Origin: an uncultured Oscillospiraceae bacterium
GTDB lineage: Bacteria > Bacillota > Clostridia > Oscillospirales > Oscillospiraceae
Length of the DNA: 17,981 nucleotides
Assembly (NCBI GenBank): GCA_900754515.1
Contig: CAAEDD010000089.1
Location: 1-17,981, forward strand
Direction: 5' to 3'
Made by a program: the position numbers and the translations under genes. This document shows, piece after piece, positions 1 to 6,480 of this stretch. The notes under the pieces are model-generated. The model had not been told where the DNA came from, did no database searches, and saw nothing but the letters and a program-made list of their open reading frames with translations. Every line of letters starts with the position of its first letter. Position 1 is the first letter of the stretch.

Positions 1-1
1 A

Positions 2-583
2 ATAAAGAGCGCAACTATAATGATAGAAGGGGAAAATGCCTACGGTTTCCTTAAAAGTGAACACGGCATCCACCGCTTGGTGCGGGTCTCTCCCTTTGAC
101 GCCGCAGGCCGCCGCCATACCTCTTTTGCCGCAGTTGAGGTCATGCCTGAGATCAGCGACGACAGCGAGATAGAGCTCCGGGATGAGGACATCAAGATGG
201 ATGTTTACCGCTCCTCCGGCGCCGGCGGCCAGAAGGTCAACAAGACTTCCTCCGCTGTGCGTCTGACCCACATTCCCACCGGCATTGTGGTTGCCAGCCA
301 GGTGGAGCGCAGCCATTTCCAGAACCTGGAAAACTGCAAAAACATGCTCCGTGCCCGGCTTGCGGAGATTAAGGAACGGGAGCACCTGGAAAAAATAAGT
401 GACATTAAGGGCGTACAGATGAAGATCGAATGGGGCAGCCAGATCCGCTCCTATGTTTTCATGCCCTACCAGTTGGTTAAAGACCACCGCACTGAGTACG
501 AAAACGGCAATATCGACAATGTGATGAACGGGGATCTGGACGGCTTTATCAACGCCTATTTGTCCATGAAAGCCGCGAGCTGA
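2..583 (+). CDS. prfB: Peptide chain release factor 2, 3' part (5' end outside window)
   Basis: The product recognises UGA and UAA stop codons in the ribosomal A site and triggers release of the finished protein. The reading frame is open from base 2 (IKSATIMIEGENAYGF...), so the gene begins upstream; the ATG at 20 is internal. The codon-recognition tripeptide SPF (bases 89-97) marks RF2 rather than RF1, which has PxT. The catalytic GGQ motif (bases 224-232) sits in the usual context GAGGQKVNKTSSAVR. The last 194 codons cover the codon-recognition and peptidyl-hydrolysis domains, and the C-terminus looks complete. Many bacterial prfB genes carry a programmed +1 frameshift near codon 25, but that region is not visible here. 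A strong terminator follows 24 bases after the stop, so transcription probably ends here. Confidence 0.97.
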   Translation: MKSATIMIEGENAYGFLKSEHGIHRLVRVSPFDAAGRRHTSFAAVEVMPEISDDSEIELRDEDIKMDVYRSSGAGGQKVNKTSSAVRLTHIPTGIVVASQVERSHFQNLENCKNMLRARLAEIKEREHLEKISDIKGVQMKIEWGSQIRSYVFMPYQLVKDHRTEYENGNIDNVMNGDLDGFINAYLSMKAAS

Positions 584-607
584 GGCGAAAGTTTAAGATA
601 TAAACAG

Positions 608-647
608 GGCATGGAAAAAAGGCGGCAGCCGGCTTCCATGCCTTTTT
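608..647 (+). terminator. Rho-independent terminator of prfB
   Basis: A 9-bp stem, GGCATGGAA (608-616) with TTCCATGCC (634-642), is followed directly by TTTTT (643-647). It lies 24 bases downstream of the prfB stop codon on the same strand. Confidence 0.85.
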
Positions 648-916
648 CATATGAAAGGGAAAATAAAAGGAAAGGATTTGTTAAATTGAACTGGCGGCTT
701 TTCTCCAACCGGAAGTGGGAGGAGACGGCGCTCCCGGCGGCGGTGACTGAAAAGGAAGACTTCAGTCTTTACAGCATCTCATCTCCCGCCGCCTTTATAT
801 TCAAAACTGAACGTCGGTCCGTAGCTGACGGGATAATAGATTTGCCGTGACGCAGACCTTTTTTAGAAAGTCCCCTGTTTCCAGGGCAAAATATTTTTAA
901 GAAAGGTTTTGTTATT
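648..916 (+). other. Non-coding leader region with nested inverted repeats
   Basis: No convincing gene is seen between the prfB terminator and the YitT-type gene. The stretch holds an outer inverted repeat GGCGGCGG (736-743)/CCGCCGCC (786-793) that encloses GACTGAA (745-751)/TTCAGTC (761-767). A smaller hairpin GGGAG/CTCCC lies just upstream (about 717-735), and CCCTG/CAGGG lies at 873-886. No promoter close to consensus was found. The arrangement may be the folded 5' leader of the downstream gene, but it matches no riboswitch class that I recognise. Confidence 0.4.
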
Positions 917-1546
917 TTGTTATCCCGGTTATTATCCCGGTTTGATATCTCCCGGAGAGATATCCTTATATCTGTTGCCGGCAGCGGTATACTGGCTTTC
1001 GGACTTTATAATGTTCACTCCCTCTCCGGCGTCACCGAAGGCGGAGTGCTGGGCATGACCCTGCTGCTGGACCACTGGCTGGGCTTGTCTCCGGCCATAA
1101 GTTCACTGGTACTCAACACCCTTTGCTATCTCCTTGGCTGGAGGACGCTGGGGCGGCGCTTCATAGTCCTGTCTGCCGTGGCGGGAGGCAGCTTCTCCCT
1201 TTGGTACTGCCTGCTGGAGTTTTTCCCGCCGGTGTATCCCGCCATAGGAGAACACCCCTTCTGGGCGGCTGTGACGGGAGCAGGATTTGTGGGCCTGGGC
1301 GTGGGGCTTTGCGTCCGCTCCGGGGGAGCTCCCAGTGGGGACGATGCCCTGGCCATGTCCCTGGGAAAGCTTTTAAAACTGCCTTTGCAGTGGATATATT
1401 TTGCCAGCGACATCACGGTGCTGCTGCTGTCTCTGAGCTATATCCCCCTTGGGCGCATAGCATATTCCCTGCTGACGGTTATACTTTCCGGACAGCTTAT
1501 AGGCCTGGTGGCCCGGCGGGGAAAAGGGCGGAAAGCCCGTGATTAA
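917..1546 (+). CDS. YitT/YczE-type integral membrane protein
   Basis: A 209-residue hydrophobic protein with about six predicted membrane segments (roughly residues 16-36, 57-77, 82-103, 114-134, 157-176 and 181-199). The motif GVTEGGVLG (38-46) and the related SGGAPSGDDALAM (135-147) look like the two glycine-rich repeats of the YitT/DUF161 family. Canonical YitT proteins are about 280 residues and end in a cytoplasmic DUF2179 domain. That domain is absent here, so this is a short-form member. The family's substrate is unknown; transport is assumed. The start is a TTG preceded by AAGAAAGG (899-906). No in-frame ATG gives a better start, and the first residues (LSRLLSRF) form a plausible N-terminus. 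The gene stands alone between two structured intergenic regions. Confidence 0.8.
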   Translation: MLSRLLSRFDISRRDILISVAGSGILAFGLYNVHSLSGVTEGGVLGMTLLLDHWLGLSPAISSLVLNTLCYLLGWRTLGRRFIVLSAVAGGSFSLWYCLLEFFPPVYPAIGEHPFWAAVTGAGFVGLGVGLCVRSGGAPSGDDALAMSLGKLLKLPLQWIYFASDITVLLLSLSYIPLGRIAYSLLTVILSGQLIGLVARRGKGRKARD

Positions 1547-1623
1547 TTGCTCTGTAGTGTTTAAAAATCCGATGCAACTGATATAACAAAGCAAACACAG
1601 GAATATATTATATTATAAAGCGG

Positions 1624-1658
1624 CCGGCCCGCTCCCAATATGGGAGCGGGCCGGTTTA
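1624..1658. terminator. 13-bp GC-rich hairpin, probable terminator of the YitT-type gene
   Basis: CCGGCCCGCTCCC (1624-1636) pairs perfectly with GGGAGCGGGCCGG (1642-1654) around the loop AATAT. Only TTTA follows on the plus strand, so the U-tract is poor. An AT-rich run lies on the other side. It is about 77 bases beyond the YitT-type stop codon. Confidence 0.55.
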
Positions 1659-1867
1659 GGCTGTCGAAAAACTAGGGACTTAATGAAAAATAATAGAGCC
1701 GCGGTGGAGCACGAGGGGGCAAGGCCCGCCTCGTGATACAATAACCCGCCACAGAAAAGCATTGAGTTTCAAGGCTTTTCGGGCGCAGCAGCATTTGGCC
1801 TTTGCAAAATGCTTGGCGGGAGAAGCGAAGTCAAAAAAGCCTGTGAGGACTTTTTTGACAAGCTGGG
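1659..1867. repeat. Multi-hairpin intergenic element (palindromic repeat or structured RNA)
   Basis: About 200 non-coding bases built from consecutive inverted repeats. (a) CACGAGG (1710-1716)/CCTCGTG (1729-1735) contains an inner GGGC/GCCC. (b) GAAAAGC (1754-1760)/GCTTTTC (1774-1780) contains TTGA/TCAA. (c) AGCATTT (1790-1796)/AAATGCT (1807-1813). A closing stem CCCGCCA (1745-1751)/TGGCGGG (1814-1820) encloses b and c, giving a three-way junction. (d) GTCAAAAAAG (1830-1839)/CTTTTTTGAC (1850-1859). The outer ends, AGGCTGTCGAAAAACT near 1659-1674 and the reverse complement of the segment ending near 1867, match imperfectly (about 12 of 16). That pattern suggests a small mobile element with terminal inverted repeats. 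No ORF lies inside. Element type and boundaries are inferred. Confidence 0.5.
1830..1859. terminator. A/T-flanked hairpin, possible bidirectional terminator
   Basis: A perfect 10-bp stem GTCAAAAAAG/CTTTTTTGAC with a 10-base loop. The T-run in the 3' arm on either strand could stop transcription. It lies where plus-strand transcription past the YitT-type gene and minus-strand transcription from the MATE gene would meet. Confidence 0.45.
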
Positions 1868-1881
1868 CCGGATTTAGATTA

Positions 1882-1900
1882 CGCCCTTAATTTCAGGGCG
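1882..1900 (-). terminator. Weak hairpin just after the MATE gene
   Basis: CGCCCT (1882-1887)/AGGGCG (1895-1900) begins five bases beyond the MATE stop codon on the minus strand. The following TAATCTAAAT is only a weak U-tract. Termination may rely on the stronger hairpin at 1830-1859. Confidence 0.35.
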
Positions 1901-1904
1901 GGAC

Positions 1905-3272
1905 TTATGTCTGGGCGGGGACATCGGACAGGCGATGCTTGCGCACGTAATAATAATATATAAAGAAGGTACCGGAGGTTATGGCCCAGCTTATTGGATA
2001 GCTGACACACACGGCCTGGATATCGTGCCACACCGGGACAACAGTAAAGACCCAAACCACACGGGTAACGCAGACTCCAATAGCGGTGATAATGGTGGGG
2101 ATAAGGGTGTCTCCCAGACCACGGAAGCCGCCGCTGAACACCTCGATGGGGGCATAGAGCCAATACCAGGGGGCGATGTACAAAACAATCAGAACCGCGA
2201 TCTCCAGCACAGTGGGGTCGTCGGTAAAGAGCATGAGCATGTATCTGCCGCAGGTGACAAAGAGGACGGTAACAGCAGCGGCCATTGCGAACCCCAAGAG
2301 CATGGCCAGCCGGAGACTGTGGCGTACCCGGTCCAGCTTCCTGGCACCGTAGTTCTGCCCGGCAAAAGTCATGAGGGATATGCCCATGGCGTTGAGGGTC
2401 ATCCAGTTGAGTGTGTCTATCTTACCCATGGCTACCCAGGCGGCCACGGTGTCGGTACCGAAGCTGTTGACGGCTGCGGTGAGAATCAGGTTGGAAAGAC
2501 CATACATGATGGACTGGAGACCGGAGGGCAGGCCAATGTGAACGGTGCGGCGAAGTATTCTGGGGTCGGGACGGAGCTTATGTATATCCAACCTGTAGCT
2601 GTCCTGACAGCGGCAGAGGTGTACGCATACCAGCACCGCGCTGATAAACTGGGATATGATGGTAGCCACAGCCGCTCCGGCCGCTCCCATCTTGACCTGG
2701 AGGACAAAGAACAGATCAAGGAAGATATTGAGGATGCAGCAGACCATGAGGAAATAGAGAGGGCGGCGGGAATCACCTACGGCCCTGAGAATAGCGGAAC
2801 CCATGTTGAATACCATGCTGGGAGCCATGCCGATATAAATAATCTGCAAGTAGGCGAGGGAATCGGCCATGGTATCCTGGGGGGTGTTCAGTATCCTCAG
2901 CAGCCAGGGGGCGGTGAGCAAGCCCAGAACCGTCATCAGTGCGCCGCCGATGGCGGCCAGGATAAGGGCCGTGTGGACCGAGCGTGACACATCCTCATCA
3001 TCCTTGGCCCCGTAGTATTGGGAGATAATGACTGCCGCGCCGGAGGACACACCGGTAAAGAAACCTATGATAAGGTTAAGTATATGAGCCGATGAGCCGC
3101 CCACCGCCGCCAGTGCGGTTTTCCCCACGAAGCGGCCCACGATGACCGCGTCCACCGTGTTATAGAGCTGCTGGAACAGAGTTCCCAGCAGGACCGGAAA
3201 GAAAAACACCAGCAGCTGCTTGAATATGGCGCCCTCGGTTATTCCGTTTGAAATCTTGCCAGTGCTGCGCAT
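1905..3272 (-). CDS. MATE family efflux transporter
   Basis: A 455-residue polytopic membrane protein of usual MATE length with about 12 hydrophobic segments in two similar halves. The first half has the hallmark segment LLGTLFQQLYNTVDAVIVGRFVG near residues 28-50, followed by ALAAVGGSS. The second half repeats the pattern (IGLPSGLQSIMYGLSNLIL...FGTDTVAAW). Family members export cationic drugs or metabolites in exchange for Na+ or H+; the substrate cannot be read from sequence. The ATG at 3272 has AGGTGA (3279-3284) six bases upstream. The gene has its own likely promoter at 3357-3385 and a folded leader. A terminator at 3401-3428 separates it from the genes behind it, so it is probably monocistronic. 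Confidence 0.93.
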   Translation of the reverse strand: MRSTGKISNGITEGAIFKQLLVFFFPVLLGTLFQQLYNTVDAVIVGRFVGKTALAAVGGSSAHILNLIIGFFTGVSSGAAVIISQYYGAKDDEDVSRSVHTALILAAIGGALMTVLGLLTAPWLLRILNTPQDTMADSLAYLQIIYIGMAPSMVFNMGSAILRAVGDSRRPLYFLMVCCILNIFLDLFFVLQVKMGAAGAAVATIISQFISAVLVCVHLCRCQDSYRLDIHKLRPDPRILRRTVHIGLPSGLQSIMYGLSNLILTAAVNSFGTDTVAAWVAMGKIDTLNWMTLNAMGISLMTFAGQNYGARKLDRVRHSLRLAMLLGFAMAAAVTVLFVTCGRYMLMLFTDDPTVLEIAVLIVLYIAPWYWLYAPIEVFSGGFRGLGDTLIPTIITAIGVCVTRVVWVFTVVPVWHDIQAVCVSYPISWAITSGTFFIYYYYVRKHRLSDVPAQT

Positions 3273-3308
3273 ATGTAATCACCTGTCAGCAAAATTTGTT
3301 GTAATTTG

Positions 3309-3355
3309 GCTCCGAAGAGAGAACCCCCACAGAAGATGCTCTCCGGAGCGCCGTT
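3309..3355 (-). promoter_or_regulatory. Imperfect hairpin in the 5' leader of the MATE mRNA
   Basis: GGCTCCGAAGAGAG (3309-3322) pairs with GCTCTCCGGAGCGCC (about 3338-3352) as GGC, TCCG and AGAG blocks separated by a bulge and one mismatch. It lies between the predicted MATE promoter and the ribosome binding site, so it would form in the mRNA leader. It matches no riboswitch class known to me. Confidence 0.35.
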
Positions 3356-3356
3356 T

Positions 3357-3385
3357 ATGCTACCACCGGCAAAGGGAAAACTCAA
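3357..3385 (-). promoter_or_regulatory. Predicted sigma-A promoter of the MATE gene
   Basis: On the minus strand, TTGAGT (3385-3380) and TAGCAT (3362-3357) are separated by 17 bases, each matching four of six consensus positions. It lies about 85 bases upstream of the start codon and downstream of the terminator at 3401-3428. Confidence 0.45.
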
Positions 3386-3400
3386 TGCACAAAAGCAATG

Positions 3401-3428
3401 AAAAAGGCGGGAAAACTCCCGCCTTTTT
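3401..3428. terminator. Bidirectional rho-independent terminator
   Basis: AAAAAGGCGGG (3401-3411) pairs with CCCGCCTTTTT (3418-3428) around AAAACT. The stem carries a T-run on both strands. On the minus strand it ends transcription from the phosphoesterase gene and the small ORF before the MATE promoter. Confidence 0.85.
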
Positions 3429-3467
3429 ATAGCATTTTAATGACGTTCGGACCATTTTGGCACCATG

Positions 3468-3530
3468 TTAACGATTACTGGGGCCGGGGTCGCAGTCGCC
3501 GAATATCATGTCGTCAATATCCATTTCCAC
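3468..3530 (-). CDS. Candidate small ORF (20 codons) with a strong ribosome binding site
   Basis: A perfect AGGAGGT (3543-3537, minus) stands seven bases before a GTG at 3530. That GTG opens 20 codons to TAA at 3468-3470: MEMDIDDMIF followed by GDCDPGPSNR, with six acidic residues, one Cys and a PGP near the end. An in-frame ATG at 3536 lies only one base from AGGAGG, too close to be used. The ORF sits 71 bases after the phosphoesterase stop with no terminator between, and a strong terminator follows 39 bases after its own stop. It may therefore share the phosphoesterase transcript. I recognise no family. A remnant of a longer gene, or a binding site not used for translation, are alternatives. 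Confidence 0.35.
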   Translation of the reverse strand: MEMDIDDMIFGDCDPGPSNR

Positions 3531-3601
3531 GCGCATACCTCCTGTATTTTTTCAACATACTTTCAATATATGCGCCTTGCCCCGGAATTATGACTGCCAG
3601 G

Positions 3602-4453
3602 TCAGCTTTTTCTGTGCAGCTCAATTAACACTAACTCAGGACGGTTAAGAAATCTGGGGATAGGTATAGAGTTGCCCAGGCCCCGGGACACTTCCATTAT
3701 ATAGTGACCGGAGTAGTACAGTCCCGCTTCGTATTCCGCCCCAAAGCTGCGGTTTACGTTTAAAAGCCCGCCCACAAAGGGCAGGCGGACAATACCGCCG
3801 TGGGCATGGCCGCAGAGAATGAGATCTGTACCTATGTCTTGATACATTTTGATATAGTCGTTCCTGTGGGCCAGCCACAGCATGAATTTGCCGGAGTAGA
3901 GCTCCCCGGCCCGAAGGGACAGTTCCCAGGGAGTCATCATGTCTGCCCGTCCGTTGGGGTCCTCCGCACCGATTATCACTATGCTGTCGTCCCCCTGGTA
4001 AAGGAGCTCAATTTCGTTGCTGAGACAGTGCACACCATAGCTCTCCATAAGCGTCTCTATTTCCTCTACGCAGCCGTCAGCCCACTCGTGATTGCCGTTG
4101 ACATAGTAGGCGGGGCAGAGCCCATCGATGTTTTTCAGCAGAGCCTCCACGGCGGACAGATCCCCTCTATTGCCGGCGATATCTCCGGTAAAAGCGATGA
4201 TGTCCGGCTGCTGACTGCGGATCATCTCCGCAAGACGCCGGTTGTCCCGGCCGAAGCTCATACCGTGCAGGTCGCTGATATGTAAAATACGGCAGCCATC
4301 AAAGCTCTCCGGCAGGTTGGGAAAGCTCATATCATAGCGAGTGAGCTGAATGTGGTATTTACTGTCCGCTACCAGAGCGGCAGATATAAGCAGTACTGCT
4401 GCAAAGCAAGTCAGGACGACTTTTAATATATGATTTTTGGGGTACTTTTTCAT
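3602..4453 (-). CDS. Membrane-anchored metallophosphoesterase (YkuE/calcineurin-like)
   Basis: A 283-residue protein with one N-terminal membrane segment (about residues 10-28) and an extracytoplasmic metallophosphoesterase domain. The dinuclear metal-site motifs appear in order: ISDLHG (59-64), GDIAGN (90-95), GNHEW (120-124), LAHR (194-197) and GHAHGG (215-220). All expected Asp, Asn and His ligands are present, so it should be active. Relatives include B. subtilis YkuE and lipid-cleaving enzymes of the LpxG type. The substrate here is unknown; a phospholipid or a cell-envelope phosphodiester is plausible. The ATG at 4453 is preceded by GAAAGG at suitable spacing. It is divergent from the PpiC gene and may be co-transcribed with the small ORF at 3468-3530. 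Confidence 0.9.
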   Translation of the reverse strand: MKKYPKNHILKVVLTCFAAVLLISAALVADSKYHIQLTRYDMSFPNLPESFDGCRILHISDLHGMSFGRDNRRLAEMIRSQQPDIIAFTGDIAGNRGDLSAVEALLKNIDGLCPAYYVNGNHEWADGCVEEIETLMESYGVHCLSNEIELLYQGDDSIVIIGAEDPNGRADMMTPWELSLRAGELYSGKFMLWLAHRNDYIKMYQDIGTDLILCGHAHGGIVRLPFVGGLLNVNRSFGAEYEAGLYYSGHYIMEVSRGLGNSIPIPRFLNRPELVLIELHRKS

Positions 4454-4489
4454 TATCCGGACCTTTCAAAATTAGATTGAACTCATGTT

Positions 4490-4518
4490 AGTATAGCATT
4501 TTTTAATGTCAAATGCAG
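4490..4518 (-). promoter_or_regulatory. Possible extended -10 promoter of the phosphoesterase gene
   Basis: On the minus strand the -10 TATACT (4495-4490) is directly preceded by TGC, an extended -10 element. The hexamer at the -35 position is poor. A TTGACA lies nearby but only 11 bases away, so it is not a normal -35 partner. Confidence 0.35.
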
Positions 4519-4600
4519 TATAAAAAATTGCTGAGGTCGGAAAAGAGCGCCGCGCCGGGCAATTCTCTTTGAATATTTCTGGAATACTGCGGTTTTTCCC

Positions 4601-4629
4601 TTGAATAGCGGGAACATTTGGGTTATAAT
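4601..4629 (+). promoter_or_regulatory. Sigma-A promoter of the PpiC gene
   Basis: TTGAAT (4601-4606), a 17-base spacer, and a perfect TATAAT (4624-4629), about 54 bases before the start codon. Confidence 0.75.
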
Positions 4630-4682
4630 AGCCAAGTCTGCACAGGACAGACCAAAGTATTGATCGAGAAGGATGACATACC

Positions 4683-6239
4683 ATGAGCGCATCAACAGAA
4701 AAGAAAATGCGTCAGGCTGCCCGGGAGGCAGGCACTGACAAGAAGACTCTGGCCATGGAGAAGGAGGCCAGGGAAAAGGCAAAACAGAAGCGCCGCTGGA
4801 CTCTGGGTACCATTGCCGTAATACTGCTTATAGCCTTTATCTTCTTCCTCAACTCCAATCTGCTGTATAAGGCCACTGCTCTCACCATAGACGATGAAAA
4901 TTACTCCGCCTCTCAGATGAGCTACTATTATGGCGAGCAGTACTATTATATGGTGAACCAATACGGAAGTTACGTTTCTCTCTTCGGACTTGACACCTCG
5001 TCCGGTATCAAAGGCCTGGACAACCAGCCCTGCACCGTATCCACCGAAGAGATGAGCTGGAGAGATTACTTTATCCAGACTGCCGAGAGCACCCTGGTCC
5101 AGGAGAAGGCTCTGAGAGACTATGCCGCAGAAAACGGCATAGAGCTGACCCAGGAGGAGCTGGACGCTGTAGAGGCCAACTTCGACGGCATGGATGAATA
5201 TGCCACCAGCCAGGGCTTTGCCAGCGTCGACAACCTCTTTGCTGCCAACTACGGCCCCGGCGTGAATGCCGATATGGTCCGGAGTGCCTACCGTGATTCC
5301 ACTCTGGCCAGCAAGGCTCTTACCCAGTACACTGACGGACTGGAGTTCAGCCAGGATGAGATAGACCAGAAGTATGAAAGCTATAACGGCGATAAGGACT
5401 ATTTCGACTATGCCTACTACTATGTAACCGCCGCCACCACCGAAGTCACCGGTGATGACGGAGAGACTACCACAGAAGTGAGCGACGAAGCGCTGGCTGA
5501 GGCGGAAGACACTGCCAATGCCATTCTGGACGCTTACCTCTCCGGTGAGGAAGAGGATTACCTGGAGCGCCTGGATACTGCAGTAGCAAGCCAGGTGGAA
5601 GATGGAAGCGCCACCCATCCCAGCAAGACTCAGGGCGGCAGCCTTGGCAGCTATAAGGAGTGGATGATGGATTCCGCCCGCAAGGCCGGGGATGCCACTG
5701 TCATAGCTGACAGTACCGGCGGCGGATACTATGTGGTGTTATTCCTCTCCAGGGACAACAACGACTATAATATGGCTCAGGTTCGTCATATCCTGATAAA
5801 GGCCGTGGCCGATGAGGACGGCAATTACACCGAAGAAGCCAAGGCCGAGGCTCTGGCCAAGGCTGAGGACATCCTGGCAGAGTATGAGGCCGGGGACAAG
5901 ACCGAGGAGAGCTTTGCTGCTCTGGCTGAAGAGTACTCCGAGGACACCGGCTCCAACACCAACGGCGGCCTTTATGACAGCGTAACCAAGGGACAGATGG
6001 TGGAAGAGTTCGACAAGTTCTGCTTCGAGGGCCATAAACCCGGCGACACCGCAATAGTCTACGGTGAAAGCAGCAGCTATGCCGGATATCATGTGATGTA
6101 CTACGTGGGCGAGGGCGAGAACTATGCCGACTATATTGCCCGCACCGACCTGGAAAACGAGGCCGTGAGCCAGTGGCTCAGCGAGATTACCGCCGCTTAT
6201 ACCCCGGTGGAAGGCTTCGGCATGCGCTTTGTAGGCTAA
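4683..6239 (+). CDS. Membrane-anchored PpiC-type (parvulin) peptidyl-prolyl isomerase
   Basis: A 518-residue foldase of the SurA/PrsA type, expected to help fold exported proteins outside the membrane. The N-terminus is a charged cytoplasmic segment rich in Lys, Arg and Glu (1-38), then a single membrane anchor (about 39-57). There is no lipobox, unlike classical PrsA. A Tyr-rich SurA-like N-domain and a long acidic middle region follow. The parvulin domain runs from about 366 (QVRHILIK) to 480, with typical FAALAEEYSED, NGGLYD and FEGHKPGD segments. A short C-terminal tail may dock on the N-domain. The ATG at 4683 has AGAAGGA about eight bases upstream and a good promoter at 4601-4629. It appears monocistronic; the structured region after it ends in a terminator. 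Confidence 0.9.
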   Translation: MSASTEKKMRQAAREAGTDKKTLAMEKEAREKAKQKRRWTLGTIAVILLIAFIFFLNSNLLYKATALTIDDENYSASQMSYYYGEQYYYMVNQYGSYVSLFGLDTSSGIKGLDNQPCTVSTEEMSWRDYFIQTAESTLVQEKALRDYAAENGIELTQEELDAVEANFDGMDEYATSQGFASVDNLFAANYGPGVNADMVRSAYRDSTLASKALTQYTDGLEFSQDEIDQKYESYNGDKDYFDYAYYYVTAATTEVTGDDGETTTEVSDEALAEAEDTANAILDAYLSGEEEDYLERLDTAVASQVEDGSATHPSKTQGGSLGSYKEWMMDSARKAGDATVIADSTGGGYYVVLFLSRDNNDYNMAQVRHILIKAVADEDGNYTEEAKAEALAKAEDILAEYEAGDKTEESFAALAEEYSEDTGSNTNGGLYDSVTKGQMVEEFDKFCFEGHKPGDTAIVYGESSSYAGYHVMYYVGEGENYADYIARTDLENEAVSQWLSEITAAYTPVEGFGMRFVG

Positions 6240-6244
6240 GTCAG

Positions 6245-6461
6245 ATAAAAACCGGCAGAGCTTCTTCGTCGGGTTAAAAAATATTTAAATCGTTTTCTGC
6301 AGCGACGTGTGCTGCAGAGAACAATTTCTCACGGAGCCCACCGTCTAATTTTATGTCTGCTGCATACAATTAGGGGATGGAACGAAGTACAAAATTTGTT
6401 GTCAAAGGAGGTAAAGCCGCCTTTGACAAATGGAACCCCCTGCCCGACGGCAGGGGGTTTT
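6245..6461 (+). ncRNA. Structured leader or small RNA upstream of tcdA (6S-like candidate)
   Basis: A non-coding stretch with several hairpins: TCTGCAGC/GCTGCAGA (about 6296-6318); CTAATT...AATTAG with inner TATG/CATA (about 6345-6373); GTCAAAGG/CCTTTGAC (about 6401-6426); and a terminator at 6436-6461. AACAATTT (about 6320-6327) can also pair with AAATT-GTT near 6393-6400 with one bulge, enclosing the central hairpin. It ends right before the tcdA ribosome binding site. It could be an independent small RNA terminated there or an attenuator-type leader of tcdA. In B. subtilis, to my recollection, the 6S-1 RNA gene lies beside yrvM (tcdA), which makes 6S RNA one candidate. The fold does not clearly show the 6S rod. 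Confidence 0.45.
6436..6461 (+). terminator. Rho-independent terminator immediately before tcdA
   Basis: CCCCCTGCC (6436-6444) pairs with GGCAGGGGG (6449-6457) around CGAC, followed by TTTT. It ends seven bases before the GGAGG of tcdA. Its loop side CCCGAC (6443-6448) is complementary to GTCGGG at about 6268-6273, a possible alternative pairing. Confidence 0.8.
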
Positions 6462-6480
6462 GTAAAACGGAGGATAAATT

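Noticed and set aside
297..583. Missing domain or damage in prfB
   Set aside because: The frame is intact to a normal C-terminus; the missing N-terminal part is simply outside the window.
611..850. 79-codon plus-strand ORF after prfB
   Set aside because: It starts inside the prfB terminator stem, has no ribosome binding site and resembles no protein; its composition follows the inverted repeats.
1935..2987. 350-codon plus-strand ORF opposite the MATE gene
   Set aside because: It is antisense to a clear transporter gene, with a Gly/His/Glu-rich composition typical of a shadow frame and no membrane or domain pattern.
4507..4512. TTGACA (minus) as -35 of the phosphoesterase gene
   Set aside because: It lies only 11 bases from the TATACT -10, too close for a normal sigma-A promoter.
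6370..6440. T-box or fluoride riboswitch suggested by GGGGATGGAACG and TGGAACC
   Set aside because: The T-box antiterminator sequence, specifier-loop elements and the fluoride-switch pseudoknot partners are missing, and tcdA is not a usual target of either.
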